From positions 1-62,131 of the forward strand of contig JABLUY010000217.1 in assembly GCA_013306675.1 (NCBI GenBank): DNA of 62,131 bases, read 5' to 3'. Source of the stretch: Thraustochytrium sp. TN22. Its lineage: Eukaryota; Sar; Bigyra; Thraustochytrida; Thraustochytriidae. How positions within the stretch are numbered: the first letter of the stretch is position 1; each line of letters begins with the position of its first letter. The notes beneath the pieces were generated by a model that saw only the letters and a program-made list of their open reading frames with translations, ran no database searches and had not been told where the DNA came from. Positions 45,708 to 57,800 of the stretch are shown piece by piece. Both the position numbers and the translations under genes were made by a program.

Positions 45708-47630
45708 CTACTTGGCAAGGGAGGAGGCAAGCATGGAGATGCGGGACTTGATGAGGGAGAGCGCCTGCTCGACAGCAACGCGGTCCTGGGCCTCAGCAAT
45801 CCAGTCGCTGGCGGTGCTCTTGACAACGCCCTGGAGGCTCTCCATCTCAGAGAGGGAGGCGGCAATGTCGCGGGTGTCGCGCAGGATGGCGCGCGCGCGG
45901 GAAAGGTGGGCCTCCTGGGATTCGCCGGGGCGCGGGACGTCGGACTTGTTGAAGGTGAGGGCAGCGACGCCGCGGGCGGCGGCGTACTCGAGGATGCCGG
46001 CATTCTCGTCCGGAACGAGCGCGACCTTGTAGCACTCGTCGTAAACGGCCTCGAAGCGCTGGAGCAGGTCGAGCTCGGCGGCGACACCGACGCGCATGAC
46101 GCGCGGCGAAATGGCGGAGATGGCGGCGCCGATGGCGGCATCGCCGGCGGCAGCCTGCTTGAGCTTGCCGAGCGCGGAGCCGACCTCAGCGGGGCGCTTG
46201 TAGAGCGCGTCCTGCGCCTCGAGGGCGGCGAGCGAGATGTTGCGCACGGACTTGGCGAGCTCCTCGTCGTCGGAGCGCTGGCGCAGCGAGGCCTGGAGCG
46301 ACTGGACCTTGGCCTTGAGCTGGTCGAGCGCCTGGACCCGCGCGGCCATCTGCTCGGAGGCCTTGGCCTCGAACTGGGTGCGCGCGTGCGCGAACTTCTG
46401 CTCCATGTCGCGCGAGAGCTGCGCGTGCTGGCGCTCGAGGGCGTCCTGGGTGTCGCGCTGCCAGAGCTGCTCCTTGGAGAGGAGCACGCGCTGCAGGCGC
46501 TCGTCGGCACGCTCGTTGGCGAGGTCCTCGGCGGCGGCGGCGGCCTCGAGCGACTGCGCGCGCGCCAGGTCCTCGAAGCGCTCCTCCTGCTCGCGCAGGA
46601 GCTCGTCGTACTTTTTGACGAGGTCCTCGGTGTGCTGCTTGGTGAGCTCGTACATGCGCAGCGCCTCCCAGCGGTTGCGGTCCTTGAGCTCGAGCACGAG
46701 CTGCACGACGCGCCTGCGCAGGCCCTCCTCGTCCAGAGTGCCCAGGTCCTGCGCGAGCACCACCTCGAGGTCCTTGCGCAGCTCCCTCTCCATGTCCTGG
46801 ATCTGCTGCGCGGTGCTGGCGTCCGCCTTGGCCTTGAGCGCGCGTGCGCGCCGCTTGATGGCCTCCAGCTTGCCGCGCGCCACGTGCGACTCCTTGTGGA
46901 GCTTGGCGTCGCGCGCCTCCTCCTCTTCGTGCACCTTTTGCTCCTGCTCCGAGAGCCCGGCGGGCGCGGCGGGCTGCTGCTGCACCGCCGCGGCCTTCTT
47001 CTTCTCCTCCTCCACGTTTTTGGCCGGCGCGGCGCCGCCCTCCACGGCCTGCTTGAGCTCCGCCAGCTTGTGGTCCACCTCCTCCTTGATGTGCTTCACC
47101 TCCTCCTTGGAGAAAGTGACGCCCTTCTTGAGCGCGCCCTCCAGGCGGCCCTCCAGGTCGTCCAGCTCCTTCTTGAGCGAGCCCACGTGCATGCCCTCCA
47201 GCATGCCGCCCGTGCCGGACCCGTTCTCGTCGCTGTTGTCGTCGATCAGGTACGGGGACACCAAGTCGTACACGGCCGGCGCCTGCTCGCGGAACTTCTG
47301 CCGGAACTCGCCGTCCGACCGCGTCATGTACGCCACGTACACGGGCGGCGCCAGCACCGCGCCCAGCAGCAGCAGCTGGCCCAGGCCGCCGCCGCCGCCG
47401 CCGCCGGCCGCCTCCTGCTGGGGGCCGGCGCCCGGCGTGGCCGGCTTGGCGCCGGCGCCCGTCACCTTGGGCCCGGCGCCCGGCGCGCCCAGTGGCGTGT
47501 CGCGCCCGGCGCCCGGCGGCGCCTGCTTCGCGTACGCGCGCGCCGCGTGCCGCTGCTGCACGCCGCCGCGCGCGCGCTGCTGCGCGGCCGCGGCGGCGCG
47601 CCGCGCGCCCGGCCTCAGCATCGTGCGCAT
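45708..47630 (-). CDS. MICOS subunit MIC60 / mitofilin-like protein
   Basis: An inner-mitochondrial-membrane protein that shapes crista junctions. It is 640 residues from MRTMLRPGARRAAAAAQQRA, an Arg/Ala-rich presequence; the frame stays open to 47744, but that part is an Arg/Gly-rich leader. A Pro/Gly/Ala-rich stretch precedes one membrane span (~82-102, LGQLLLLGAVLAPPVYVAYM). The long central part is coiled coil (Glu/Lys/Ala/Gln-rich, e.g. EQEERFEDLARAQSLEA). The C-terminus has the mitofilin pattern: SDDEELAKSVRNISLAAL, then a helical domain ending in STASDWIAEAQDRV and LSLIKSRISMLASSLAK. The match is to domain order and the C-terminal signature rather than high identity. The topology fits MIC60, with most of the chain in the intermembrane space. 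Confidence 0.82.
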   Translation of the reverse strand: MRTMLRPGARRAAAAAQQRARGGVQQRHAARAYAKQAPPGAGRDTPLGAPGAGPKVTGAGAKPATPGAGPQQEAAGGGGGGGLGQLLLLGAVLAPPVYVAYMTRSDGEFRQKFREQAPAVYDLVSPYLIDDNSDENGSGTGGMLEGMHVGSLKKELDDLEGRLEGALKKGVTFSKEEVKHIKEEVDHKLAELKQAVEGGAAPAKNVEEEKKKAAAVQQQPAAPAGLSEQEQKVHEEEEARDAKLHKESHVARGKLEAIKRRARALKAKADASTAQQIQDMERELRKDLEVVLAQDLGTLDEEGLRRRVVQLVLELKDRNRWEALRMYELTKQHTEDLVKKYDELLREQEERFEDLARAQSLEAAAAAEDLANERADERLQRVLLSKEQLWQRDTQDALERQHAQLSRDMEQKFAHARTQFEAKASEQMAARVQALDQLKAKVQSLQASLRQRSDDEELAKSVRNISLAALEAQDALYKRPAEVGSALGKLKQAAAGDAAIGAAISAISPRVMRVGVAAELDLLQRFEAVYDECYKVALVPDENAGILEYAAARGVAALTFNKSDVPRPGESQEAHLSRARAILRDTRDIAASLSEMESLQGVVKSTASDWIAEAQDRVAVEQALSLIKSRISMLASSLAK

Positions 47631-48555
47631 CCGCTCCTCCCGCGCCGCGCCTCGCGCCGCCCTCCGCCCAGCGCCGCCCTCCGCCCGCGCCCGCCGCCGC
47701 CGCCGTCGCCGCCCGAGCGCTCCGCCCCGCCGCGCGCGCGCCAAGATAGTCGATAGCCGCCGCCGCGCCGCCGCCCTGCGCGAAGCAGCGCTCTAGGCTC
47801 GCGGCAGCCGCGCTAACTGCAACTTTCGTTCTCACTGCAACTTTGGTTCAACTCAGTTAGGCGCCGCTTAGGCGCACTTCGGCCTGTCAGCCGGCCAGTA
47901 GGATTACAACCAAGCCGCCGCCAAGCAGGCAGCCTGAGGCGGCCGCGAGCGGGCTCGGCTGCAGCGGAGTCTCACTGACAGAGTCAAGGCCCAGCGAGCT
48001 GGGGCCAGCCGGAGCGAGCACTGGCAGGGGCGAGCTGCAGCGAGCGAGCGAGCGAGCGAGCGAGCCTCAGGCGGGGCCGGAGTCGCCTCAGGCGGGGCCG
48101 GAGTCGTGCCGCACTGCCATGGACGGACTCCTGGAGGCTCGGCGAGGCTCGCGAGGCAGCTGAGCGCGAGAATCTTTGGCGGGAACGCGCCGGGCACAGG
48201 GCGCGGTGCGCGCAACGCAGCGAGCCTGAGGCGGAGGTGCGTCAAGGGCGTCAAGGCGAGGCAAGAGAATAAAACAGAGCGGGTCAGACACCACCAGTAC
48301 CACGGCCGAGAGACACGAAGACAAACAATGATGGGACTAGTGTATCATCAGGGGCTGGTAGGCAACGAGGTCGCGCAAATACGTCGGAGGCAGCGCCAGT
48401 TCCCAGTCTCTACAAGAGCTTGGGAGCACGTGGGCTGCGGGAGCTGACGGTCGACGCTTTCGTGGGACTTCTAGGCTCGATCAGGCGTCCCGTCGCCTGA
48501 ATCAACGCACTAGAGATCCGGAAAAGTATGGCCGCTCCTCAGTCTGGGATCGAGC
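47631..48555. other. Upstream region of MIC60 / downstream of the AP2 gene
   Basis: About 925 bp. It has a GC-rich leader, GCAACTTT words near 47820-47850 (twice), (GCGA)n at 48040-48064, and a 17-bp direct repeat CTCAGGCGGGGCCGGAG at 48067-48104. The right part is A/T-richer. No gene is seen. Confidence 0.55.
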
Positions 48556-48610
48556 TCATGCGTGAGGGTCCTTTTTGACATGGCTCTTGTGGCCACCGTC
48601 CCCACTGTTG

Positions 48611-48650
<40 letters not shown>

Positions 48651-48848
48651 CGTTGTTGCTGCTGCTGTTGCTGCTGCTGGGCGCCTCACACGAGTTGGTC
48701 CGCGTCGAAGAGGATGACGTGGACCGCGGTGGAGGCGTTGGCGGTGTGCGGCCAGAGCTGATGATCTGCATGATGAGATGCCTGTGATCCACCGGATGCA
48801 CGTGCGCGCCCTGAGGGGGCGCGTGCGGCGGCTGCAGCGGCTGCAGCG

Positions 48849-48879
<31 letters not shown>

Positions 48880-50730
48880 CAGGTAGAGCATTGCCGGCAA
48901 CGGCGCCAGGTACGACTGCTGCTCAAGATGCTGCTGCTGTGACGGAGGCATGGCCGGCAGGTTGCGCGCTTGGAACGTGCTGTGGTTGCTGAGCGCCGCG
49001 TTGAGGTACGCGAGGAGCTCACGGTTCGAGTAGGGCGAGTCCTGAAAGGCGTGGGAAATGCGGTACGAGGCAACCTGGATGGCCTGCTCCTGAGTTTCGA
49101 AGAGATCCATGGTGACTACACGGGGTTCTCGCGAAATTCGAATGCGTGGTACGGCGAATCGGTTCTCTGCGGGGATGAAGTGCACAAAGACTCGCGCCAG
49201 CTCCCGCAACATCACCACATTGGACAGCATCTGGTGAATGTGCTGCTCTTCTTGCTGCTGCTGCTGTTCCTGCTGCTGCTGCTGCTGCTGTTCCTGCTGC
49301 TGCTGCGTGGTGCGTTGAAACTGCTGGAGCTGCTGCTGCTCAAGGTGTAGACCTTGCTCATGTTCCTGCTGCGCGATCGTCGCCGCATCGTTGAGGCCCA
49401 AGGTCTGCAGCATGGACCAGGAAACCCGCATGGTGCCGCCATGGGAGTTTGGAATGTTGAGGTCGGGGCCCTGAATCGGACGCGAGGACGGGGTGGTGTC
49501 TGCAGTCGGGTCCGAATAGGCATAGCCGACAGAGCGGAGGATGGCGGCAAGGTCGAACGGGTTCCCGGGCGCCGTCTGCTCCACGCAGGCATTCGTGTGG
49601 TCCCAGGGAGCGGAGGAGCTGCCGCCATGGCCGACCGAGGCAGCAGAGCCGACCGAGGCGGAGGAGGAGCCCGTGGGATTGAGGCCGGGCGAGGCCTCGC
49701 GCTGGGAAGCATGCGAGCCGCGGCCCGAGACGGGTGCCGGGTAGGGATCGTCGGGGAAGTTTAGGCGCGCCGAGGCGCCGAGCACCTCCCTTGCGCGACG
49801 GTCGTAGGCGCGAGCGGCCTCCTCCTCATTGTCAAAGTAGCCGAGGTGGGTGCGCTTGCCTTCAATCTCGATGCGTGCACGCCAGGCATTGCGCTTCTTC
49901 AGCCAGCAGACGCCGCGGAACTTGCTGGAGTTCTTGCGACGCTGGCGAGGAGACTCTGTGGCACCGACGTCGGAGCTGCGGTCGCTCGTGGCGTCTGAGG
50001 AGACAGAGCGCACGTTGGTGTCGAGTCGCGGGCGTGAGCGCGAGCGAGCGCCTGTTGCGCGTCCTGCTGGCTGCGACTGCTGCTGGTGCTGCTGCTGCGG
50101 TCGCGGCTGGCGTGACGGCGACGGGGGCCGAGCCTCCGATTCCACCTTGAAGTCACCCTTGATGGGCCGCGGCTCGACGTCTGGGTGGTCCTCGATGCCG
50201 TCTTTCTCGTCCTTGCGAGCGCGCTTGGTGGCCTGCACCTCTTGGGACTGCTGGAGAGGCGCCTGCTGCAGGAGCATGGGAGCACCCGTCGTGCCCGCCT
50301 CGTCCGCCGGTGCGGGCCGCTTGAGCAGCGCGTCGGGCGTCTCAAGCATGGAGCGGGCCACATCATAGATGGGGTTGGAAAGGGGCATGCCTGAGGTCAA
50401 TGTGCGATCCTGGTCTGGCAGCGGTGGCAGCCCTGGCTGCTGGCTCGGCTGGCGTTGTAGAAGTTGATTCTGCAGGTGGAATTGCAGCAACAATTGCTGC
50501 TGTTGCTCTTGCTGCTGTTGCTCTTGCTGCTGTTGCTGCTGCACGAGATCGCCTGCGTCGATCTTGCTTTCCAGAGCGCGAGGCGCCACTGCTTGCGCGA
50601 GTTGGCCGCCGCCAATTGCGGCGGCCTCGCCCGATGAGGCGTCGGGTGCGCCCGCTGAGGCGCCGTCACCGCCGCCCGCGCTGGTAGTGCTGCTGCTACG
50701 GGCGCTCGCGTCCGTGGTTCGCTTGTCCAT
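48556..50730 (-). CDS. AP2/ERF-domain transcription factor rich in polyglutamine
   Basis: A putative DNA-binding regulator of 724 residues. One clear AP2 domain lies at ~265-326: SSKFRGVCWLKKRNAWRARI, then THLGYFDNEEEAARAYDRRA and ARLNFP, with all strand and helix landmarks. A second, degenerate copy seems to lie at ~500-545: FVHFIPAENRFAVPRIRI, then VVTMDLFETQEQAIQVASYR; it lacks the YRGV/FRGV start. Gln runs occur at ~65-90, ~455-495 and ~610-630, with a C-terminal Ser/Asn run, all encoded largely by CAG; such tracts are common in activation domains. The basic KRARKDEKDG (~178) could be a nuclear signal. AP2 proteins are known in plants, apicomplexans and some stramenopiles, and this one has the single-AP2 plant-like form. 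Its targets are unknown. Confidence 0.9.
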
Positions 50731-50843
50731 TCAAGAAGCTGCGCGCGCCTGCTGCCGCTCCGCCGTCTGCCTGCGCCGTGGAGTTCCTTTCGAGAACGAA
50801 CCGAGGTTAGTCTGCTGTTCCTTCTCTGTTAGCGCTGCTGGTT

Positions 50844-50875
<32 letters not shown>

Positions 50876-51247
50876 TCCTCTTCTCGCCGCCCTCCGCCCT
50901 CTCCAAGTTCGAGACCGCGGTCGACGCCGTCGACTCTGACTGCGCGCGCGCAGCACGTGCAGGTCGAGCTGCGCTGCTGCAGGCGCCGCCGCAGCGCCAA
51001 AACGCACGGGAGCTGCAGCTTGCGAGCGCCACGCAGGCAGGCCAGGCGCCGAGGCGCGCTCACAGGCGCGCCCGCGCCGCCGCGCCAGCGCGCCGCCGCG
51101 CCACCGTGGATGCGTTTCTGCTGCGGCCGCTGGTGCCTCCCGCGCGCGTGGCCGCCGCCCGGGGGCGTGTTGTCTGTGCGGGCCGGCCCGGCCTCCCGCA
51201 CGGGCTCAGCACCTGCGTTGACCGCGTGCACAGACAGCGCGCTCAGC

Positions 51248-51267
51248 AGCTAGCTAGCTAGCTAGAA
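51248..51267. repeat. (AGCT)n/CTAG palindromic run
   Basis: Five consecutive CTAG/AGCT tetramers, self-complementary. Similar runs lie at 54347-54368, 54881-54898 and 55202-55212. Confidence 0.8.
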
Positions 51268-51400
51268 GCTACTGACTGCGCTGCGCGCGGGCGCGACCTC
51301 GAGGCTTGACCTAGGCCTCGAGTTCTCGCGCCAGCGGCAGGGCAGCGCTGGCAGCAGCGGTGGCACCACCCGGCCGATCAGCAGCGACCGAGCGCCGAGC

Positions 51401-51460
51401 GCGAGGCGAGGCCAGGCGAGCCGAGGCGAGGCGCGGCGAGGCGAGGCGAGGCGAAGCGAA
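51401..51460. repeat. GAGGC-type pentamer array
   Basis: GGCGAG/GAGGC words repeated about ten times with some variants. Confidence 0.75.
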
Positions 51461-52933
51461 CTGCACGCCCCGCCCGCCGAGCGTCGCCGGGGGCGGGGCG
51501 GGCGTCCAGGGCACGCCCTCCGCCGCCAGTGCGGGCGCCCGCCTCTTGGAAGCTCACAGGGCTACGCAAGCCAGGCCGGCCAGAGCGGCTCACTGCGCTA
51601 CTACCCTGCGCTCGCTCAGCCTCGCCTCGCCCGGCCTCTGGCACCGGCAGGGCTGCCACGCTCCACGCTCCGCCCGCGCCACGCGCGCCCACGCCCCGCG
51701 CGACCTCCGCCCGCGCCGCGCCTTTGTTCCTGCGCTCGCTCGGGTCACGTGCCTGGCGGCGGCCGCCGGCCAGCCAGCCAGCCACCCAGGGCAAGCGGAC
51801 AAGCGAGCGAGCGAGCGAGCGGGCGGGCGCTGCCCACGTTCACGTGCGGAGCTGGGCACGATCGCGAGCACGAGAGCGCAGGCGCGAGCAAACTCGTCTC
51901 CTTTCGTCTCGTCTCGTCGAGCTTGAGCTGGAGAAGATCGCGCGCGGCGAGCCCCGCGGCGCTGCGCTCCCTGGAGCGGCCCCGTCCCGTGGGCGCACAC
52001 AGGCGGGCCTCAGCCGCGCCGCGCCGCTCCAGGCCAGGGCCGCGCCGCGGCTCGATGCTCCGCGCGCAACACTTGCGCCGCCTCCCGCTCGGCCTCACGC
52101 GGCCTGCCGGAAGCCGCCTCGCTAGACTTGCGTAGCCTCGCCTCGCTAGACTTGCGTAGCCTCGCCTCGCCTCGCCTCGCCTCGCCGCCCCGCCTCGCCG
52201 CGCCTCGTCAACCCGGCGTCCTCGCGCCGCGCAGGCGCGACCCCGCGGCAGAGCTGCCGCGGAGCACCAGCTTCGCGCGCGCAAGCTGCCAGCTTCGCAG
52301 CGCGCAGAAGGTAGGTAGCTAGCCTCTCAGCTCCCGGCGCGCTCCGCTGCCAGCTCTGCTCTGCTCTGCTCCGGTCCGCTCAGCTCGTCTCGGGTCGGCT
52401 CGCGCCCTGCCTCGCCTCTCTCGCCGCTTCGCCCGCCCGCCCGCCCGCTCGCTCGCGCGCTCGCTCGCTCGCCCGTGCCCGGCGCGGCGCCTCGGGCACG
52501 AGCTCGCAGGCCTGCCAACCCAAGCCGCGCGCAGCTAGCTGTGGTCGGGCTTGAGCGGGTCAGAGCGGATTGCGAGCCGACCACGACCGGCGGGTGGTGC
52601 GCGGCCGGCCCGCGCAGGAAGGCCGCGCAGGATCGCGGCGCCCATCGCTGCTCCCAGTCGCCTCCGGCAGGTGGCCCGGCCGGCCACGGCCAGCGGCGCC
52701 TGCACGCGGCCGCGCTGCGCCGCGCCGCGCCGCCGCGCCGCGCTGGGCTGCGACGCCCGGGGCGACGCCCGGCGGCGGCGCGACGTGCGGGGCGCACTGG
52801 CGGAGGAGTGGCCTCACCGGCGGGGGTGTAGGAGCAGGGCCGGCATGTCGACGACGCAACGAGCGCAGCGAGCCGCGACCGTGGCACGTGGCTCGTGACA
52901 TGTGGCCCGTGGGCCGAGGCTGGTGGACGGGAC

Positions 52934-53018
52934 GATGCGATGCGAAGCGAGGCGAGGCGAGGCGAGGCGATGCAATGCGAGGCGAGGCGAGGCGAGGCGA
53001 GGCGAGGCGAGGCGAGGT
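52934..53018. repeat. GAGGC pentamer array with GATGC variants
   Basis: About seventeen pentamers, mostly GAGGC with GATGC and GAAGC variants. It mixes the unit found at 51401 with the unit found at 40994. Confidence 0.85.
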
Positions 53019-54346
53019 GATCTGAGGTATCGGTGTGCAAAAGCCAAAGCAAAGCTCCGGACGGTTGGCCAGCGCACGCCAGCAGCTCAGGGCAGGAAGG
53101 TATTGCTCGGCGCAGCCTAGCTAGCCTGGCCAGCGCGGCCTGCGGCGGCCGGCCCGCTGCCTGCCTGCGAGCCAGCCTGCTAAGCTTGCTTGGGCGCCGC
53201 AATGGGCGGGCCAACAAAAGCTCCCTACTCAGCGGCCGGACGGTCCTTCCAGCACGCCGGAGGTCCAATGCCGTGCGTGCATGGCCCTGCTCTACTTCCC
53301 AGATCACGAGTGACGCCCGGCCCTCCCTTGGCAAGCAAGCTCCAGACAGCCCAAGCCCAGCTCCGCACGAGCCGCATGGCGCTCGAGCTTGCCGCGCTAG
53401 CGCTCGCCGATCGCAGCGGCTGTCGCCCTCGCGGAGCCTCGCCCTCCCCTTTCCCCTTCCGTGCCCAGAGCACCTAAACAGCGGCAATGGGGAAAGAGTG
53501 TCCGGCTAACGTCTCAGTCAGCCAGCGACACAGCGGACTCAGGCAGGCAAAGTAAGGTACCGGCATAGCCGAGGCGACGGAAGAGGAGCGCGGCTCAATG
53601 GCCGCTCACACGCTCACTTGCTGTGCTTGCTCCGTAGCGCTCTCGCCCCGAAGCCGCCCCGGGGGGGCAGGTTCGCCCGCCCGCCCGCCCGCCTAGGAGT
53701 GGCTCGCTTAGCTGGCGGTCGCCATGCTGCGAGCCGCGGCGCCGCTGCATGGCTTGCGGGGCGAGGGTCTCCGTGGTCCGCAGAGGCTTGGCTTGATGTC
53801 CACACTGTAATCAGCGTCGGAGCCACGGGCTACGTGAACGGCGGCGTCCGTCGCTCGATTGGCTCGTGGACGGCACAGCTGCCGCCATCGACTGCAACTG
53901 GCGGCCGATCCGATGCGATCAACGTGAGTGGGTGCGGTGCGGTGCAGTGGGTGAGCGGGGCAGCGCCGTGCAGTGTCAGCGAGCGTGCGAGTGAACCCAT
54001 GCCTGGCGGCCCTGGCTCAAACGCGACGTCTTTTCGGGCCCGACATTAGAGGTGGGAGCGATGATGCAAAGGCGAGGATTGCCGCGATCCTCCTGCGCAG
54101 AAACTGCGCCGCCTCGCCCGCCCCGGCGCGCTCGGTGCTGCAGCGTGCGCGGCTCTTCTGTGCTGCGCAACGCTGCACTCGTGCCACCGCGGGCAGTTAG
54201 CGGGCCGGGCCACTGCGGGGAGCCGCACGGCCGCGCTATCAGCAGTCTCACTTCTGCGCGCAGCTGGCGGGTCCCCACAAGTCGCACGTGATTTTTTCCC
54301 GCCCGACTTCCCATCGCAGCCCGGAGCGGCCCGCTCCTTCCCGGCC

Positions 54347-54368
54347 CTAGCTAGCTTAGCTAGCTAGC
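54347..54368. repeat. CTAG palindromic run
   Basis: CTAGCTAGCTTAGCTAGCTAG-like, 22 bp, nearly a perfect palindrome. Confidence 0.8.
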
Positions 54369-54449
54369 ACCTGAGCTTGCGGCCGGGCAGGTAGAGGCAG
54401 GCAGAGCGTGGTAGCTGGTCGTTGTTGCGCTTGCTTGCTCGTGCGCCCT

Positions 54450-54524
54450 GCCTTCCCTTCCCTTCCCTGCCTTCCCTGCCCTGCCCTGCCCTGCCCTGCC
54501 CCGCCCTGCCCTGCCCTGCCCTGC
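54450..54524. repeat. CCTTC/CCTGC pentamer array
   Basis: About fourteen pentamers that change from CCTTC to CCTGC along the array. Confidence 0.85.
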
Positions 54525-54880
54525 TTGGCCGTGTCTGGCCGTACGAGCCCGTGCCTGGCTGCCTCTTTTCCCTGAACAGCCGCCGAGGCATGGCCTCGAT
54601 CCATCTCCGCCCGGCACGCACGCGCTGCGATCAGTACGCGCGGCTCGAGAGCAACAGAGAGAGAGAAAGGCCCAGCAGGCACCAGACGAGCCAAGGTGAC
54701 CGGCTCGCACAGGTAGTGCTGCCACTTCCGGCCCGGCCGCGCGGTCCGCCTCGCAAAAGGAACTAACGCCTGCCACTCACCACTCACCCTCTGCCTGCGG
54801 CCTGCCTCTGTCCGCACCCCTCTGTCTGCACGCACACACGCACGTCGCTCGCGCGCTCGGCCGCTCGCTTTTTCGCCTGG

Positions 54881-54898
54881 TAGCTAGCTAGCTAGCTC
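54881..54898. repeat. CTAG palindromic run
   Basis: TAGCTAGCTAGCTAGC, self-complementary. Confidence 0.8.
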
Positions 54899-57800
54899 TT
54901 GCTCGCCTTGCTCGCGCTCGCTCGCCAGCGTTCTGTCTCGCCCGCTGGCCTTGATCGATCTCCGCAGCTCGCCAAGTCTGGCGACGTGACGGTCGAAGAT
55001 CTCGCGCCCGGTTTGGACGGCGGCCACGCGCCGCGCGCGGGAACTTCCGAGGCTGTCCCCGGCTCAGCCGATGGGCCGGTCGCGCTGACCGCAGGCGTCT
55101 CGCTCGGCGAGCGAGACGCCGCGAGACGCTAAGAAGCGTAGCGCTCCTCGAAGCGTAGCGCTCGCCACTGGCCGCTCCGACGCGCCGTCCTGGGCCCCGA
55201 CGCTAGCTAGCTCGCTCGCCCTCGCGATCTCTCCGCTGCTATAGCAGGCGACTGGAGCGGAGCCGCCACATGATGGCGGCGCCCTAGGACGCCGTCTCAC
55301 ATAGCTGTCCGGAAAGCAAACTGTCCGGAAAGCAAACGTGCAGCCGAAGCCTTGCTCTCGCTCGCTGCTCCACGCGGCGGGGCGATGCGCAAAGAGCGCG
55401 CAGTCGACAGGAGGCCTTCCTGGCTCGCATGCTCGTGGCGGCGGTACCTAGGCGGGCCCGCCCACTCCGCGGCGAGCTGGTTTGCGCCGCTGCGCGAGCG
55501 TGCGTAGCTTTGGCATGGCCACGGTGGCGGCGCCTGCTTGGCTGATGTGCCATGCCGACTGCGTTCGCTGCGTTTGCACGACAACTTCGGTCTCAGGCTG
55601 CGCGCCTGCTTGCTCGCCGGCCGCCCGCGACCGCCCAGTCATCCGGCCTCCCGCCAGCCGCCCAGCCGCCCGCCGTGAGGGAGGGAGAGAGGCTCGCTCG
55701 CGCAACCCGCCCGGCGCTACTGCCGGCCGGAGACGACCGACGACCAGGAGGAGGAGCAAGAGCTGCGAGCTGGAGCACCAGCACCGACACCTGCAGCAGC
55801 TGGCACTCTGCGCCATGCAGCTCGCTGTCGCCTCGCCCTTGAGCTTCTCGCCTCGCCCGGTCTCTACCCATCTCGCTCCTCGTTCTCCTCCTCGCCTCCC
55901 TGCGACGCCGCGGCCGCCGCCGCGGCGCAGCGCCCTGCCTGCCTGCCTGCCCTGGCCTTGCATGACCCTCTCCACCCATACCACGCTCGCCGGCGGGCTG
56001 TCCGCAAGCTCGCAGCGGGCGCAGCGTGGGCCCGCGCCACGCCTCGCCACGCCCTCCCGCCCTCCCGCCCGCCCGCCCGCTCGCCCGCCACTTACCTTGG
56101 CGCGTAGCCGCCGCGCATGCAGTTCTGTTGCCCCGCCTCGGCTCGGCTGGCCTCGCCTCGCCTCGGCCTGCCTTCAAGTTTGCTTCAGATGCGCTCTCGT
56201 GCGGTGGGGCCGGGCCGCGGGCTGCGCGCTGCGCGGGCCGCGGCGCCCGACGAACCCGACAGGCGGTCCCGGTCGGCCTGCTCGCTTGCTCGCTCGCTCG
56301 CCCGCTGGCCTCGCTCGCCTCGCCTCGCTGCGTCAAGTTGGGTTCCTGCTCGAGTTCCCTGTTTCTCCTGTTTCTGTGGAGGCTAGCACGGCTCGCGCGC
56401 CAGCCCGGCCAGGAAGCTCGCGCGCACCTGGCAGGCGACGGCGGCTCGTCAACGCGGGGTCGTCCTTGTTAGCAGGCTCGACTCTCGAGTTTGCCCGCGC
56501 GGGCCCGCGGCGCGCGAGCGCGACTCGACTCGCACGCGACCGCCACGCGCTCGCACGCGCGACGCGCCTGCAGCGGCGAGCCGAGCGGACGCAGCCGCAG
56601 CCGCGGTCCCGGTCCTGGCGGGCCCCGGCAGGCACTGCAAAGCAGCAGATGAGTTGGAGCGCAGCGAGCGAGCGATGGCGAGCTCGGCCCGGGCGTGCGC
56701 AGCGGGGCCAAATGATGTCGAGCGAGCACTGCGCTGCACTGCGCACGCCTCGTGGCGGACGGCCGGCGAGTGAGTTGGCCGGGTTGCGTGCGGGAGTGAG
56801 GGAAGGAGTTGCTCGCCGTTCGCTTGTAGGCCTAGGCCCGGAAGCTAGGCTAGCGAACAAGAGGCGAGCGAGGATCATGGCCGAGCCAGCGAGGCTTCTC
56901 CGAGTCGAGCGGTAGCGGTTCGACGGCGCCAGGCGGTGACAGCCCGAAGTGCTGCGACTCAGGTGCTGGTCGCGATTCCAGTGCCAAGCCAGCGGCTGAG
57001 GCTGGCGGTCGATGAGCGAACAAAAACTAACGTTACCGAGCACGACTGCACTGCCAGTGCACTGCAGTGGCAAGCTGCTGCGTCCGAGCTGCCTTGCATT
57101 CGCCAGTCGCCCGCTCCGACTCGCTCCGACTCGCTCGCTCGCTCGCTCGGCCTCGTTGAAAGCGCCAGCGGCGATGTCCTTGTCGCCCGCCTGGACTCAG
57201 ACATTCACATTCACGGTCAGGCTGCTGCCATCGCGCAATCAAAGCCTGTCCTGAGTCCTGACCTCTGCCAGTGGCTTGGCTTCGGCAGTCAAGCCAGATT
57301 GGCTTCCTTGCCCGCGCTGGCCGGCAGGCAGTGGCCGGGAAGCGAAGCCCTGAGGCCTGGGGACGATCCAATCCGCGTGCGGTAGCTCTGTAGGCGACCC
57401 ACCCGGCGGGCCCGGGCCGGAGCGCAACATCCTGTCGCTATCACGGCCAGCCTGAGCTGAGCCGGTGCTGCATGCGGTCGCCTGCGACCTCAACGTGACA
57501 CCGCCCGGCCGCAACCGCGGCCGCTGGCGCGGCTGGCGGCGTGTCCGAGTCCGAGTCGGCCCGCGCGGGCCGGGCCGGGCCGGGCCGGGCCGCGGCCAGC
57601 GCAGGGCGGCCAGCCAGCATGCGTGCCACGCAGTGAGGCGCCGGTGCTGGAGTCGCCCGAGGCGCGCGCGGGCGGGTGTGCGAGGTACTCGGAGGTAGGC
57701 GAGGCGAGAAGCTGACCAAGCCAGGTCAGCGAGCGTGGCACATGCGTGGGAGCGGCCGAGGCAACCCGGGCAACACGCTGGGCCCCGCTTGGCTCCTGTG

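Noticed and set aside
52327-53487. 386-codon - frame in the gene-poor region
   Set aside because: It runs through the GAGGC pentamer array (reading repeated Ala-Ser-Pro-Arg-Leu), overlaps other frames and has no conserved content.
55482-56915. 477-codon + frame in the gene-poor region
   Set aside because: Arg/Ala/Pro/Ser-rich, overlapped by equally long antisense frames; no domain.
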